Assembly: GCA_964617585.1 (NCBI GenBank)
Contig: CAZTXS010000006.1
Span: 24,341 to 88,340 of the forward strand
DNA length: 64,000 nucleotides
Direction of reading: 5' to 3'
Origin: UMGS1601 sp964617585
Lineage (GTDB): Bacteria; Bacillota; Clostridia; Oscillospirales; Ruminococcaceae
Shown here: one piece after another, positions 1-8,900 of the stretch
Position numbering within the stretch: the stretch's first letter is position 1
How the letters are laid out: each line of letters opens with the position of its first letter
Notes under the pieces: model-generated
Told to the model about the DNA's origin: nothing
The model's input: the letters and a program-made list of their open reading frames with translations, nothing else
Database searches by the model: none
Translations under genes and position numbers: made by a program

Positions 1-1123
1 CGCTCTGCGACGGCATCAGGAACATATCTGCTCCGGCATAAATCTTTTTAGAAAGCTCGGGAATAAATCCGATTCTAACGCCTACCCTGTCGGGATAACG
101 GTATGACATCTCGGTGAAAAAGTCCTCATAGATTTTTTCTCCCGAACCGAGTATCGCAAACTTATATCCCAAATTCACAATATCCTCAAAAACATACTTT
201 ATAAGATCAAGTCCCTTATGCGAAACAAATCGGGTAACTATTCCTATAACAGGCTCTTTACCTGATTTGATTCCCATCTCATCGCATAAAAGCTTCTTGC
301 AGACTTTCTTTCCGAACATATCGTTTAAGCTGTAATTCGCCGGAATAACGGGGTCGGTTTCAGGATTATAAATGCTCTGATCGATTCCGTTTAAAATTCC
401 GCTTAGCTTATACTGCTTGTTTACCAGCTCTCTGTCCATGCCATGAGCGTACCATGAATCTAAAATCTCCCACGCATAGCTTGGTGAAACGGTAGTAACT
501 TTGTCAGAAACCTCAATAGCAGCCTTCATGAAATTCACATCGCCGTCATATTCAAGCAGGTCGGTATGATAAAGAGGTATACCCATGATGTCATTGATAA
601 GATCAAGCCCGTACTGTCCCTGATACTGAATATTGTGTATCGTGAATACGGTCTTAATATCCTCATATCCGGACTGATAACGGTAGAAAATATCATAATA
701 AACAGGAACCAATGCAGTCTGCCAGTCGTTTGCGTTAATAACGTTTGGCTTGAAATCAATATAATGCAGAAGCTCCAGCACAGCTCTTGAAAAGAAAACA
801 AACCGCTCTGCGTCGTCATAAAAGCCGTACAAACCGTTCCTTGCAAAATAGAATTCATTATCCAGAAGATAATAGGTAACTCCGTTCACAACAGCCGTAA
901 ATACTCCGCAGTACTGATTTCTCCAAGCGACGGGAACAGTGAAGTTCGTAATAAAGGTCAGCTTTTCACGAAGCTCAGGCTTCATAGTATTATACATCGG
1001 AATAACCACACGGCAGTCGTTGCCCAATTCATTCAATGCTCTCGGCAGAGAACCCGCTACGTCCGCCAATCCGCCAGAAGCGGCAAAAGGCAACGCCTCG
1101 CTAGCTGTATATAAAATGTTCAA
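1..1123 (-). CDS. glgA: Glycogen synthase GlgA (3' end beyond window)
   Basis: ADP-glucose-dependent glycogen synthase (GT5 family), elongating alpha-1,4-glucan in the cytoplasm. The frame reads NILYTASEALPF, SGGLADVAGSLPRAL, VFTIHNIQYQG, NGIDQSIYNP and VTRFVSHKGLDL and is still open at the window edge after FLMPSQS, so about 374 of the usual ~475 codons are present. No ATG fits the N terminus; a TTG at 1121-1123, 9 nt after CGGAGG, gives the normal family start. In the ADP-glucose loop the usual lysine of KTGGL is alanine here (ASGGL). Last gene of the glgB-C-D-A series, but preceded by a 155-nt gap with its own promoter candidate. Confidence 0.93.
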   Translation of the reverse strand, partial: MNILYTASEALPFAASGGLADVAGSLPRALNELGNDCRVVIPMYNTMKPELREKLTFITNFTVPVAWRNQYCGVFTAVVNGVTYYLLDNEFYFARNGLYGFYDDAERFVFFSRAVLELLHYIDFKPNVINANDWQTALVPVYYDIFYRYQSGYEDIKTVFTIHNIQYQGQYGLDLINDIMGIPLYHTDLLEYDGDVNFMKAAIEVSDKVTTVSPSYAWEILDSWYAHGMDRELVNKQYKLSGILNGIDQSIYNPETDPVIPANYSLNDMFGKKVCKKLLCDEMGIKSGKEPVIGIVTRFVSHKGLDLIKYVFEDIVNLGYKFAILGSGEKIYEDFFTEMSYRYPDRVGVRIGFIPELSKKIYAGADMFLMPSQS

Positions 1124-1183
1124 GGTCAAAATCCTCCGTTTCAAATGTGATTTCAATTTTAAAGTCATATGCTATTTACAGTA

Positions 1184-1212
1184 ATTATAGCACAAAAGCT
1201 TCATTAAATCAA
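1184..1212 (-). promoter_or_regulatory. Predicted sigma-A promoter of glgA
   Basis: On the minus strand, TTGATT (1207-1212) is separated by 17 nt from TATAAT (1184-1189), and TGC directly before the -10 makes it an extended -10. It lies inside the glgD-glgA gap, so glgA can probably be transcribed apart from glgBCD. Its -35 end overlaps one arm of a 15-bp inverted repeat. Confidence 0.6.
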
Positions 1213-1267
1213 CAAACAATTATTACCGTCCTGTTAAAAGGCAGATACAAAGTGATTTAATGAAGCT
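1197..1267. repeat. 15-bp perfect inverted repeat between glgD and glgA
   Basis: AGCTTCATTAAATCA at 1197-1211 and its exact complement at 1253-1267, with a 41-nt loop. The promoter-proximal arm lies between the -35 and -10 of the glgA promoter. It could be a read-through attenuator in the glgD-glgA transcript or an operator; neither arm is followed by a clear T tract. Confidence 0.6.
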
Positions 1268-1278
1268 CGCAGTTTAAA

Positions 1279-2409
1279 TTAGACCGACGCTCCCTTTCCG
1301 ATAAACATCGGGTAGTCGTCAGATGAAATTAGTGTTCTGTCATTTCCCACAGAAACGTTTTTATCAGTTATGACGTTCTTAACCTCGCAGCCGTCGCCGA
1401 TAATAGTATCCTGCATCAGGATAGCGTTTTTTACTTTAACGCTTTTTCCTATCTTAACGCCTCTGAACAATACGGAGTTTTCAACCGTTCCCTCAATAAC
1501 GCAACCGTCGGCAATAAGTGAATTTGCCACATGGCTGTTAAGTCCGTACTTTGAAGGAGCGTTGTCGCGCACCTTTGTGTAAATTGGTCTTTTTTGTATG
1601 AAAAGCTCCCTGCATCTCTCAATATTGAGAAGATCCATATTTGCCTCAAAATAGCTTTTCTCGCTGTATATCTTTTTAAAGTATCCGGAATACTCATAAG
1701 CTACGATTTTCAGCTCGTTGAGCTTGCTTTGAAGAATGTCCCTTTCAAAGCTGTATCTGCCCTGAGCAATAGCTGTCTGAACAAGGTCAACCAAAAAGTT
1801 TTTCTTTATAATAAACATATTAAGGCTTAATGTGCAAACGCCCGATAAATTAGATCCTATAAGAACATCCTTAACTCTGTTTCCGGAATCAATAGAAAGC
1901 ACCGTGCTTTCCCTGATAAGCTTCGAGCTGTACTGTCCCGTATGCGTAATGCAGGTTATGTCGGCTCCGCTGTCTATATGAGCCGCCAGAACAGGCTTAT
2001 AATCTATGTTAGCAACAACATCGCAGTCAGACATAAGAACATATTCGGCATGAACGCTCTTTATGAAATTTAAAACGCCGTACAAAGCTTCAAGACGTCC
2101 TCTGTAAAGCTTGCTTTCAACGTTGCTGAACGGAGGAAGAAGTATAAGTCCTCCTTTTTTTCTGGACAAATCCCATTCTCTTCCCGTTCCCAAATGGTCT
2201 ATAAGCGACTGGTAATTGTATTTTGTTATAACTCCGACTGTCGAGATTCCGCTGTTTACAAAGTTAGATAACGGAAAATCAATCATTCTGTATCTTCCGC
2301 CGAAAAGGACTGAGCCCATTGTTCTTTCTTTCGTCAGATCCTTTACCGTACTGTCATGCATATTTGCAAATACAAGTCCTAAAACCTTTCCCATATTTGA
2401 AGTTCCCAT
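1279..2409 (-). CDS. glgD: Glucose-1-phosphate adenylyltransferase subunit GlgD
   Basis: Regulatory-type partner of GlgC in ADP-glucose synthesis. It keeps the scaffold segment FGGRYRMIDFPLSNFVNSGI and the C-terminal left-handed beta-helix (IADGCVIEGTVENS, VLFRGVKIG), but the nucleotide-binding loop that reads GGQGSRL in GlgC is degenerate here (FANMHDSTVKDL), as is usual for GlgD. 376 aa, normal length. ATG at 2409 follows AAAGGGTGAG by 5 nt. It starts 17 nt after the glgC stop, so the two are probably translated from one mRNA as a GlgC-GlgD complex. Confidence 0.95.
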   Translation of the reverse strand: MGTSNMGKVLGLVFANMHDSTVKDLTKERTMGSVLFGGRYRMIDFPLSNFVNSGISTVGVITKYNYQSLIDHLGTGREWDLSRKKGGLILLPPFSNVESKLYRGRLEALYGVLNFIKSVHAEYVLMSDCDVVANIDYKPVLAAHIDSGADITCITHTGQYSSKLIRESTVLSIDSGNRVKDVLIGSNLSGVCTLSLNMFIIKKNFLVDLVQTAIAQGRYSFERDILQSKLNELKIVAYEYSGYFKKIYSEKSYFEANMDLLNIERCRELFIQKRPIYTKVRDNAPSKYGLNSHVANSLIADGCVIEGTVENSVLFRGVKIGKSVKVKNAILMQDTIIGDGCEVKNVITDKNVSVGNDRTLISSDDYPMFIGKGASV

Positions 2410-2426
2410 CTAAGCTCACCCTTTCT

Positions 2427-3635
2427 CTACATATTATCCGAAATAATCTGTTTCGGCAAAACAGCTTTTCCGTCTGAAATTTTAATATCCTGACCTACTA
2501 CCGCTACTCCCCACTCGTCGCGATTTTCCATATCCTCAGGACGCATTCCTACATGAGCGCCGCTGCAAATCTCTGAATTCTCGCCTACGATAGCGTATTC
2601 AACCTTAGCTCCCGAACGAATAACCGCTCCCGGCATAAGAATCGAATCGGTAACTATTGCGTCCTTTTCAATAACAACGCCGTCTGAAAGCATTGAAAAA
2701 TCAACCGTTCCGTCAATTATACATCCCTCTGTTACCATTGAATTCTGAATTTTAGCGTTCTTACCGATAACCTGCGGCGGAAGAGCAGGGTTTCTAGAAT
2801 AAATCTTCCAAGACTGGTCGTAAAGATCAATAGGAATATTCGGATTGATTAAATCCATATTAGCTTCCCACAGGCTGTCTATCGTTCCTACGTCTTTCCA
2901 GTATCCGTCGAAGCGGTAAGCGTAAAGCTTCTGATCGTCACTAAGCAAAGCAGGAATAATATCCTTACCGAAATCCTTTGAATTGTTTTCCGACTTATCC
3001 ATTTCATTTTCAGTCAGATACTTCTTCAGAACGTCAAAGGTGAAAATATATATTCCCATTGAAGCCAGCGTACTCTTAGGCTCGGGCGGCTTTTCAACGA
3101 AATCATATATCAGACCGTCCTCGTGGGCGAACATAATTCCGAAGCGTGAAGCCTCGTCAATCGGTACGTCGATAACCGCAATAGTAGCCGCAGCTCCCTT
3201 CTCTTTATGAAAACTAAGCATTTTGTCATAATCCATTTTATAAATATGATCTCCCGAAAGGATTATCACATATTCGGGGTCATATCTCTCAATGAACGAA
3301 AGATTCTGATAAATAGCGTTCGCCGTTCCCTGATACCAGTCGGCGCCGGTCTGCGACTGATATGGAGCAAGTATATGAACTCCTCCGTGTTCTCTGTCCA
3401 AATCCCAAGGCTGACCGTTTCCGATATAGTCGTTCATTACAAGCGGCTGGTACTGGGTCAGAACGCCCACCGTATCAATACCTGAATTAATACAGTTTGA
3501 CAGCGGAAAGTCAATAATCCTATATTTTCCGCCGAACGGTACTGCCGGTTTAGCAACCTTTTGAGTCAAGGCATAGAGTCTGCTTCCCTGACCGCCGGCT
3601 AAAAGCATTGCAACAATCTCTTTTTTGTTAAACAT
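2427..3635 (-). CDS. glgC: Glucose-1-phosphate adenylyltransferase GlgC
   Basis: Makes ADP-glucose from ATP and glucose-1-phosphate, the committed step of glycogen synthesis. Contains LLAGGQGSRLYALT (nucleotide loop), KPAVPFGGKYRIIDF (effector and substrate region), ILSGDHIYKMDY (metal-binding aspartate), DFVEKP and a C-terminal beta-helix (SMVTEGCIIDGTV, MPGAVIRSGAKVE). An in-frame ATG lies at 3641, but AGGTG is 7 nt before the ATG at 3635, so I prefer 3635 (402 aa). It starts 21 nt after the glgB stop. Confidence 0.95.
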   Translation of the reverse strand: MFNKKEIVAMLLAGGQGSRLYALTQKVAKPAVPFGGKYRIIDFPLSNCINSGIDTVGVLTQYQPLVMNDYIGNGQPWDLDREHGGVHILAPYQSQTGADWYQGTANAIYQNLSFIERYDPEYVIILSGDHIYKMDYDKMLSFHKEKGAAATIAVIDVPIDEASRFGIMFAHEDGLIYDFVEKPPEPKSTLASMGIYIFTFDVLKKYLTENEMDKSENNSKDFGKDIIPALLSDDQKLYAYRFDGYWKDVGTIDSLWEANMDLINPNIPIDLYDQSWKIYSRNPALPPQVIGKNAKIQNSMVTEGCIIDGTVDFSMLSDGVVIEKDAIVTDSILMPGAVIRSGAKVEYAIVGENSEICSGAHVGMRPEDMENRDEWGVAVVGQDIKISDGKAVLPKQIISDNM

Positions 3636-3656
3636 ATACATTCACCTGCTTACAAG

Positions 3657-5735
3657 TTATTTTTTATTTTTTATTTTTTTATTTGAAGTCTGCTTTTTTA
3701 CCGTTGCTTTTTCAGTTTTCAAAGCGGACTTTTTCTGTTCGTTTAACGAAGCCTTTTTATCTGAAGCTTTCTTAGCGGCAGTCTTTTTTGAAGCCGAAGC
3801 TGCTTTTGTTCCGCCGGTCTTTGACTGCTTTTTTGCTGCTTTTCTCTGCGTCTTTCTGCGTTTGAAATACATAACAGAGAATGCAGGAATCTCTATGGTT
3901 ACAGAATGGTCAAACCCATGCATAGCGACAGCCTTTGATCTAACCGGCTTATTCGTTATCGGACTTCCGTCAGGAGAGGTTGAATTGAATACCTCCTCAT
4001 AGGTTCCCGACTTAGGAACACCGAACGAATAGATTTCTCTTCCTACGGGAACAAAGTTGCAGACAGTGATTATCTCATCTCCGCTCTTGTCTATTCTCCT
4101 GAAAATTATAATACTCTGCTTATAATCGTCGTTTGAAATCCACGAGAAGCCCTCCCATGAATAATCAATCTCCCAAAACGGTTTGTTGTCTTTATAGAAG
4201 CGGTTTAAGTTCTTAACGTAATTGAGATAGTTCCTATGATTTTCATAATCGTCTATCATAAACCACTCGAGTTCGTTTTCATAATCCCACTCTCTGAACT
4301 GGGCAAACTCACTTCCCATAAAGAGAAGCTTCTTACCCGGATGAGCCATCATATACGCCAGAAACGCCCTGGCCTGTGCAAATTTTTGATCGGTATCCCC
4401 GAACATCTTGTTTATAAGCGAACCCTTTCCGTGAACAACCTCGTCATGTGAAATAGGAAGTATAAAGTTTTCGGAAAAAGCATAGAAAAACGAAAATGTC
4501 AAAGCGTTATGATGGAAAGCCCTGTTTATAGGATCCTGAGCCATATACATAAGCATATCGTTCATCCAGCCCATATTCCATTTGAAATTGAAACCGAGTC
4601 CGCCGTCGCTTACAGGCTTTGAAACCATAGGCCAAGCCGTCGATTCCTCAGCTATCATCATTGCGTGAGGAAACTTTCTGAACACCTCGCAGTTAAGCTT
4701 CTGAAGAAATTCTATAGCTTCCAGGTTTTCATTTCCGCCGTTTTTATTGGGTATCCACTGACCGTCTTTCCTGTCATAATCAAGATAAAGCATCGACGCT
4801 ACGGCGTCAACTCTAAGACCGTCTATATGGAACTTTTCAAGCCAATAAACAGCATTGGAAATCAAAAACGACTGAACCTCCGGTCTGCCGTAATCAAAAA
4901 CCTTAGTACCCCATGACAAATGCTCGCCCTTCCTCGGATCGGCATATTCATAACAAGCTTCGCCGTCCCACATACTCAAGCCTGCTTCATCCTTTGGAAA
5001 ATGTGCGGGAACCCAATCGAGAATAACTCCTATTCCGGCATTATGAAAGCGGTCTATCATCTTCATAAAATCCTCAGGCGTTCCGAATCTTGACGTCGGA
5101 GCATAATAGCCTATTCCCTGATAACCCCACGAGCCGTCGAAAGGATATTCCATAAGAGGCATAAGCTCTATATGAGTATATCCCATTTCAGTTATATAGG
5201 GTATTATTTCCTCGGCAAACTGAATATAAGAAAGAAAATTCCCGTCCTTATGCTTTTTCCATGAGCCTAAATTAACCTCGTAAATATTGACAGGACAATT
5301 AATTATATCCGTGTTTTTAACTTTCTCCTGCCATGAACCATCGCTCCACTTAAAGCCGTCTATATTATAAATCTTTGAGCCGGTCGCAGGCTTGTTTTCC
5401 ATATGACTGCCGTACGGGTCGGCTTTCATAAGCGTGCTTCCCGACGGCGTTGTAACGCAGTATTTATAAGTGTCATATTTCTTCAGGTTAGGAATGAACG
5501 CCTCCCAAACGTCCGTGTCGGCAATTCTCTCCATAGGACTTTTGGTTTTATCCCATGCGTTAAAATCGCCCGTAACAGAAATCGACATGGCATGAGGCGC
5601 CCACACTCTGAAAAAATATCCGTCTTTTCCGTCCTTTTCGCCTTTGGAAGCCCCGAAAAACTTATAAGCCTCAAAATTTGTCCCCTCGTGGAACAAATGC
5701 AGAGGCGCTTTATAGCTTTCTGGAATTGTGTTCAT
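3657..5735 (-). CDS. glgB: 1,4-alpha-glucan branching enzyme GlgB with Lys/Ala-rich tail
   Basis: GH13 branching enzyme that introduces alpha-1,6 branches into glycogen. An N-terminal CBM48-like domain (FRVWAPHAMSISVTGDFNAW) precedes the catalytic barrel. Visible catalytic segments are GLRVDAVASMLY (nucleophile Asp), MMIAEES (acid/base Glu) and LPISHDEVVHGKGS. After the C-terminal beta domain (FSVMYFKRR) comes a tail of about 60 residues made mostly of Lys, Ala, Ser and Thr, not part of the enzyme fold. First gene of the glycogen operon. ATGs at 5747 and 5735 are both possible; I use 5735 because an SD-hairpin-start arrangement places it at a workable distance, while the 5747 ATG overlaps the hairpin arm. 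Confidence 0.94.
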   Translation of the reverse strand: MNTIPESYKAPLHLFHEGTNFEAYKFFGASKGEKDGKDGYFFRVWAPHAMSISVTGDFNAWDKTKSPMERIADTDVWEAFIPNLKKYDTYKYCVTTPSGSTLMKADPYGSHMENKPATGSKIYNIDGFKWSDGSWQEKVKNTDIINCPVNIYEVNLGSWKKHKDGNFLSYIQFAEEIIPYITEMGYTHIELMPLMEYPFDGSWGYQGIGYYAPTSRFGTPEDFMKMIDRFHNAGIGVILDWVPAHFPKDEAGLSMWDGEACYEYADPRKGEHLSWGTKVFDYGRPEVQSFLISNAVYWLEKFHIDGLRVDAVASMLYLDYDRKDGQWIPNKNGGNENLEAIEFLQKLNCEVFRKFPHAMMIAEESTAWPMVSKPVSDGGLGFNFKWNMGWMNDMLMYMAQDPINRAFHHNALTFSFFYAFSENFILPISHDEVVHGKGSLINKMFGDTDQKFAQARAFLAYMMAHPGKKLLFMGSEFAQFREWDYENELEWFMIDDYENHRNYLNYVKNLNRFYKDNKPFWEIDYSWEGFSWISNDDYKQSIIIFRRIDKSGDEIITVCNFVPVGREIYSFGVPKSGTYEEVFNSTSPDGSPITNKPVRSKAVAMHGFDHSVTIEIPAFSVMYFKRRKTQRKAAKKQSKTGGTKAASASKKTAAKKASDKKASLNEQKKSALKTEKATVKKQTSNKKIKNKK

Positions 5736-5745
5736 AACTATTATC

Positions 5746-5774
5746 ATATTCCCAACGGGAATATAAACTCCTTT
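5746..5774 (-). promoter_or_regulatory. SD-hairpin-start leader of glgB
   Basis: AAAGGAG (5768-5774) is followed by a perfect 8-bp stem, ATATTCCC/GGGAATAT (arms 5757-5764 and 5746-5753), with a 3-nt loop, and then 10 nt to ATG 5735. Linear SD-to-ATG distance is 32 nt; with the hairpin formed it is 13 nt. The sequence resembles the hairpin before the purF paralogue at 26371. Confidence 0.5.
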
Positions 5775-5855
5775 CCGATGTATCTTTTCGCCAAAGTATT
5801 CCGAAAGACAAAATTTAAAAATTCTTTAAATTTATACCTTCAGTCATCATATTTT

Positions 5856-5884
5856 ATTTTACACTTACATTACATAATTTGCAA
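5856..5884 (-). promoter_or_regulatory. Predicted promoter of the glycogen operon
   Basis: Minus-strand TTGCAA (5879-5884), 17-nt spacer, TAAAAT (5856-5861), giving a leader of roughly 110 nt before glgB. The rest of the AT-rich gap 5775-5986 shows no gene. Confidence 0.5.
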
Positions 5885-5986
5885 TAGTTTTTGTATAAAT
5901 TTTATAGTTCACACAGAAACCAATACGGTTTTTTGTGCAATATAACGATTGTTTGGGAAATATAATTTGATTTTTTCATACAAAAA

Positions 5987-8263
5987 TTAATATTTACTTA
6001 TTCTGCTGCAAATAACTGTAATATCATCTGGTTTTGACGAAGCGTTGCCGTTCTCCGCAATTTCTCCTATGCCCCTTGAAATTTCATCAGGAGTCATTTT
6101 CGACGCTTCATTTCTGCTTTTCAGAACCCGTCTGACTGCGCTCTCGCTTACCCCGTCGCTGCATATTATTATCAGATCGTTTTTAAAGAGCTTGTTTCTT
6201 ATCTGATTAACGCTTGTTTCTGAAAGTATTCCCAAAGGAAATGCATATCCCTCTATCTTTTTTAGCTGACCGTCCCTGTATATATAACTCGGACCTGCCC
6301 CCGCCTTTAGAATATTGAGATAACCTCCGCACAAATCGAACTCCGCCAGGTCTAAAGTTGCAAAGGACTCTTCCCAGCATTTAACCTGCAAAACGGAATT
6401 CAGAAGCTTCATGGTTGTTATATCAGACACGCCTGCCGTTAAAAGCCTTGCCGCAAGATTCACAGTGAACATTGAATCCAGCCTTGCTCTGTTTCCCGTT
6501 CCCATTCCGTCTGACAGAATAATATAGCTCTCCGTATTGCTTATACTTAGCCTTTCATAATAATCTCCCGAATGCTGACCGGGAATACTCGCCGACTGAT
6601 AAAAGCCCTGGTCAAGCGAATATACGGGGCGCTCCGAATATTCAAGCCTTGTTGTTCCGCCGATTGTTACCTTTCTCGGCATCTCAAGCTCGCAGCCTGT
6701 AATGTCGCTTAGCTCAACCGTGAGCCTTACTATATCTACATTTGATTTTGAGCTGTAAAAGATTTCTCCTCTAAGCATTTTTCTCTCGTCTACATAAATG
6801 CATACCCTTTGATTCTCACCTCCAAGACGTTTTATCAGGTCGCTTGCCCTTGAAGAAAGTCCCACGTCAACATTCAAAAGCTTTGCCACGTCCTGCGAAA
6901 TATCATCAAGAACGCCTCCCATAGTTTCAAGCTGGGTTGAAAGAAATTCTCTCATCTCTTTCAACTTTCTGGAAGAGCTTTGCTCAAACAGCATATTTGT
7001 ATACATCAGATTATATGTATTTGCAAGCAGTTCTTTTCTTATACACTCCGGAAGCTTTTTTTCTATATCATCTCCGCTAAGCTTCTCCATACAAGCTATC
7101 TTTCTCTGAAGCTGCGTAAATACGCTTTTTGTCTGGCATTCTTTTCTCTGCCAGCATACGGAATTCATAGGACATTCTCTGCACACGCTGTCTTTAACCA
7201 GCTTTCCCAGCTGCGTCGGAGTAACCTTTTTCTCCATAGCTTCTGTAACGTTGGATATTTGATTCTTTACGTCGCACAACGCCCCCGAGGCAAAGGAAAG
7301 CTTTGACGATACGGTTTCATTTGAAATCTCCGCCGCCTTGTTTGTTCCCGCCACAAGCTTTAACGTTCCCGCAATTTTTTCTTCCGGAAAAGCAAGATAA
7401 ATAACCGCTCCTGCGATTAAGTCCGCAAACAGCTTGAAAGTATCCGAATTCATACCTATTGTAATAAGCGACACAAGTGAAACCCCTATAAACACAAGTA
7501 TTATTGCGGCTATTCCGAAAGAAGCAAACGCTCCGCAGATAAGTCCCGAGGTCGCAAGCAAAAGAGTGTTTTTGCTCAATTCGGGGTCGCACAGTATAAC
7601 TCCGCAGGTAGCCAGCGCTCCGCACACCGCCCCTCCTATAGCTTTATACCTTTTGACTGCAAACAGCATAATTACCACGCCGAACGCACGTCCTAAGTTT
7701 ATTCCCAGAAGCGACACCGAGGTGAGCGTAGCCACCATCATAACATATAAAATACTCAGTCCTACTCCGTTAATCCCTTTTATGCTTATTATGCCTGTTT
7801 TCTTATAATTTTCGTAGCAGTATTTTGAGAAATACACAAGAAAAAAACAAAGTATTGCCGAAAAAACCCTGTAAACGGTAATTTCTATCCTTGTCGGAAT
7901 CACCAAACTAAACATCGCTCCGAAAAACAGCGTTATCGAACCTGACATAACGCTTAACGAAAGCGGTGAATTATTATAAAACTGAGGGAAAATAAATGTT
8001 TTGAGAACCACGATTGTCGCCATAGCGCAGATACTCGGAATTCCCTCGGAAATATTACCGTTTATAACGTAAGAAAGCGTAGCCGCAATAAACGCAGGTA
8101 TTGAGCTTGAACCCGATATTGATACAATTACAATATTAACCGGCGAGTTGAAGCCTAAAATGTTCCCCATACTTGAAATATAACCTAAGACCATTGCAAG
8201 TCCCATAAGCGAAAAGCTTTTTATTTTCGCCTCATTCTTTTCAAAAACCTGAAAATTTAACAT
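5987..8263 (-). CDS. spoIIE: Stage II sporulation protein E (SpoIIE)
   Basis: Membrane-bound PP2C-type serine phosphatase that dephosphorylates SpoIIAA to activate sigma-F in the forespore. The N-terminal ~300 residues are strongly hydrophobic with about ten membrane segments; a regulatory region with a cysteine cluster (CRECPMNSVCWQRKEC) follows; the C-terminal PP2C domain contains ILSDGMGTGNRAR, LKAGAGPSYIYRDG and IICSDGVSE. The frame can begin at a TTG at 8287, but ATG 8263 with GGTGAT just upstream is the better start (758 aa). Stands alone between the glycogen operon and ruvX and indicates a sporulation-capable lineage. Confidence 0.93.
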   Translation of the reverse strand: MLNFQVFEKNEAKIKSFSLMGLAMVLGYISSMGNILGFNSPVNIVIVSISGSSSIPAFIAATLSYVINGNISEGIPSICAMATIVVLKTFIFPQFYNNSPLSLSVMSGSITLFFGAMFSLVIPTRIEITVYRVFSAILCFFLVYFSKYCYENYKKTGIISIKGINGVGLSILYVMMVATLTSVSLLGINLGRAFGVVIMLFAVKRYKAIGGAVCGALATCGVILCDPELSKNTLLLATSGLICGAFASFGIAAIILVFIGVSLVSLITIGMNSDTFKLFADLIAGAVIYLAFPEEKIAGTLKLVAGTNKAAEISNETVSSKLSFASGALCDVKNQISNVTEAMEKKVTPTQLGKLVKDSVCRECPMNSVCWQRKECQTKSVFTQLQRKIACMEKLSGDDIEKKLPECIRKELLANTYNLMYTNMLFEQSSSRKLKEMREFLSTQLETMGGVLDDISQDVAKLLNVDVGLSSRASDLIKRLGGENQRVCIYVDERKMLRGEIFYSSKSNVDIVRLTVELSDITGCELEMPRKVTIGGTTRLEYSERPVYSLDQGFYQSASIPGQHSGDYYERLSISNTESYIILSDGMGTGNRARLDSMFTVNLAARLLTAGVSDITTMKLLNSVLQVKCWEESFATLDLAEFDLCGGYLNILKAGAGPSYIYRDGQLKKIEGYAFPLGILSETSVNQIRNKLFKNDLIIICSDGVSESAVRRVLKSRNEASKMTPDEISRGIGEIAENGNASSKPDDITVICSRISKY

Positions 8264-8417
8264 CCCTATCACCAATATGTACTCCAAAATTTCTACTTAA
8301 CGTTCAAGCGCAGGTAGATATTTAAATACTACATAATTTATGACAGAAAAATTGTCGCAAACAGCGTATTACAATAGGTTATCTAAACTGACAAAATTCA
8401 TATTCATAAAAACCGGC

Positions 8418-8455
8418 AACATAAAAGCAGGTCGGAATTGAACTTCCGCCTGCTT
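8418..8455 (-). terminator. Intrinsic terminator after ruvX
   Basis: On the minus strand an AAGCAGG/CCTGCTT stem (8449-8455 with 8425-8431) with an inner GGAA/TTCC pairing is followed by TTTTATGTT. It lies just past the ruvX stop and separates the clc-ruvX unit from spoIIE. Confidence 0.7.
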
Positions 8456-8458
8456 ATC

Positions 8459-8884
8459 TCAGCTTTTATTTTTCTTTCTTCTGAAATCAAGGTAGCTTTC
8501 TAAGATAATCGTCGCCGCCACCTGGTCTATGACCTCTTTTCTTTTTTTACCTCTCGTGTTGGTTTCATTCAAAAAGTTGTGAGCCGAAACAGTAGTTGAA
8601 CGCTCGTCCCACATATTTACGGGAACATCTACAAGCTCGTTCAGAGCGTCTGCAAACTGCCTGCACTTTTCAGCTCTCGGTCCGAAGCTTCCGTTCATAT
8701 TAAGCGGAAGCCCCACAATTATCTCGCCGACTTCATACTCTCCGGAAATATGAGCGACCTTGGAAACCAAAACTCTGAAATTGCGTTCTTCTATCGTGCC
8801 GATCGGCGAAGCTAAAAACTCTGTTCTGTCGCATACTGCAAGACCTGTTCTTGCATCTCCGTAGTCCACAGCCATAATTTTCAT
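8459..8884 (-). CDS. ruvX: Holliday junction resolvase-like RuvX/YqgF
   Basis: RNase H-fold putative resolvase; the family is linked to Holliday junction resolution and 16S rRNA maturation. 141 aa, usual length. Contains MAVDYGDARTGLAVCD (first catalytic Asp), IIVGLPLNMNGSFG and WDERSTTVSAHNFLNE (conserved D-E-R-x-T-T), and a late aspartate in EVIDQVAATIILESYL. AAAGGA lies upstream of ATG 8884. It follows the CLC-type gene by 16 nt, probably co-transcribed. Confidence 0.93.
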   Translation of the reverse strand: MKIMAVDYGDARTGLAVCDRTEFLASPIGTIEERNFRVLVSKVAHISGEYEVGEIIVGLPLNMNGSFGPRAEKCRQFADALNELVDVPVNMWDERSTTVSAHNFLNETNTRGKKRKEVIDQVAATIILESYLDFRRKKNKS

Positions 8885-8900
8885 AGCGCTTTTCCTTTCT

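Noticed and set aside
5403..5945. 180-codon plus-strand open frame over the glgB start region
   Set aside because: Overlaps glgB coding sequence antisense, odd composition, no SD; a shadow of glgB.
8350..8360. Spo0A box upstream of spoIIE
   Set aside because: TTGTCGCAA is near the 0A consensus TGTCGAA, but a single imperfect match with no clear promoter is not enough.
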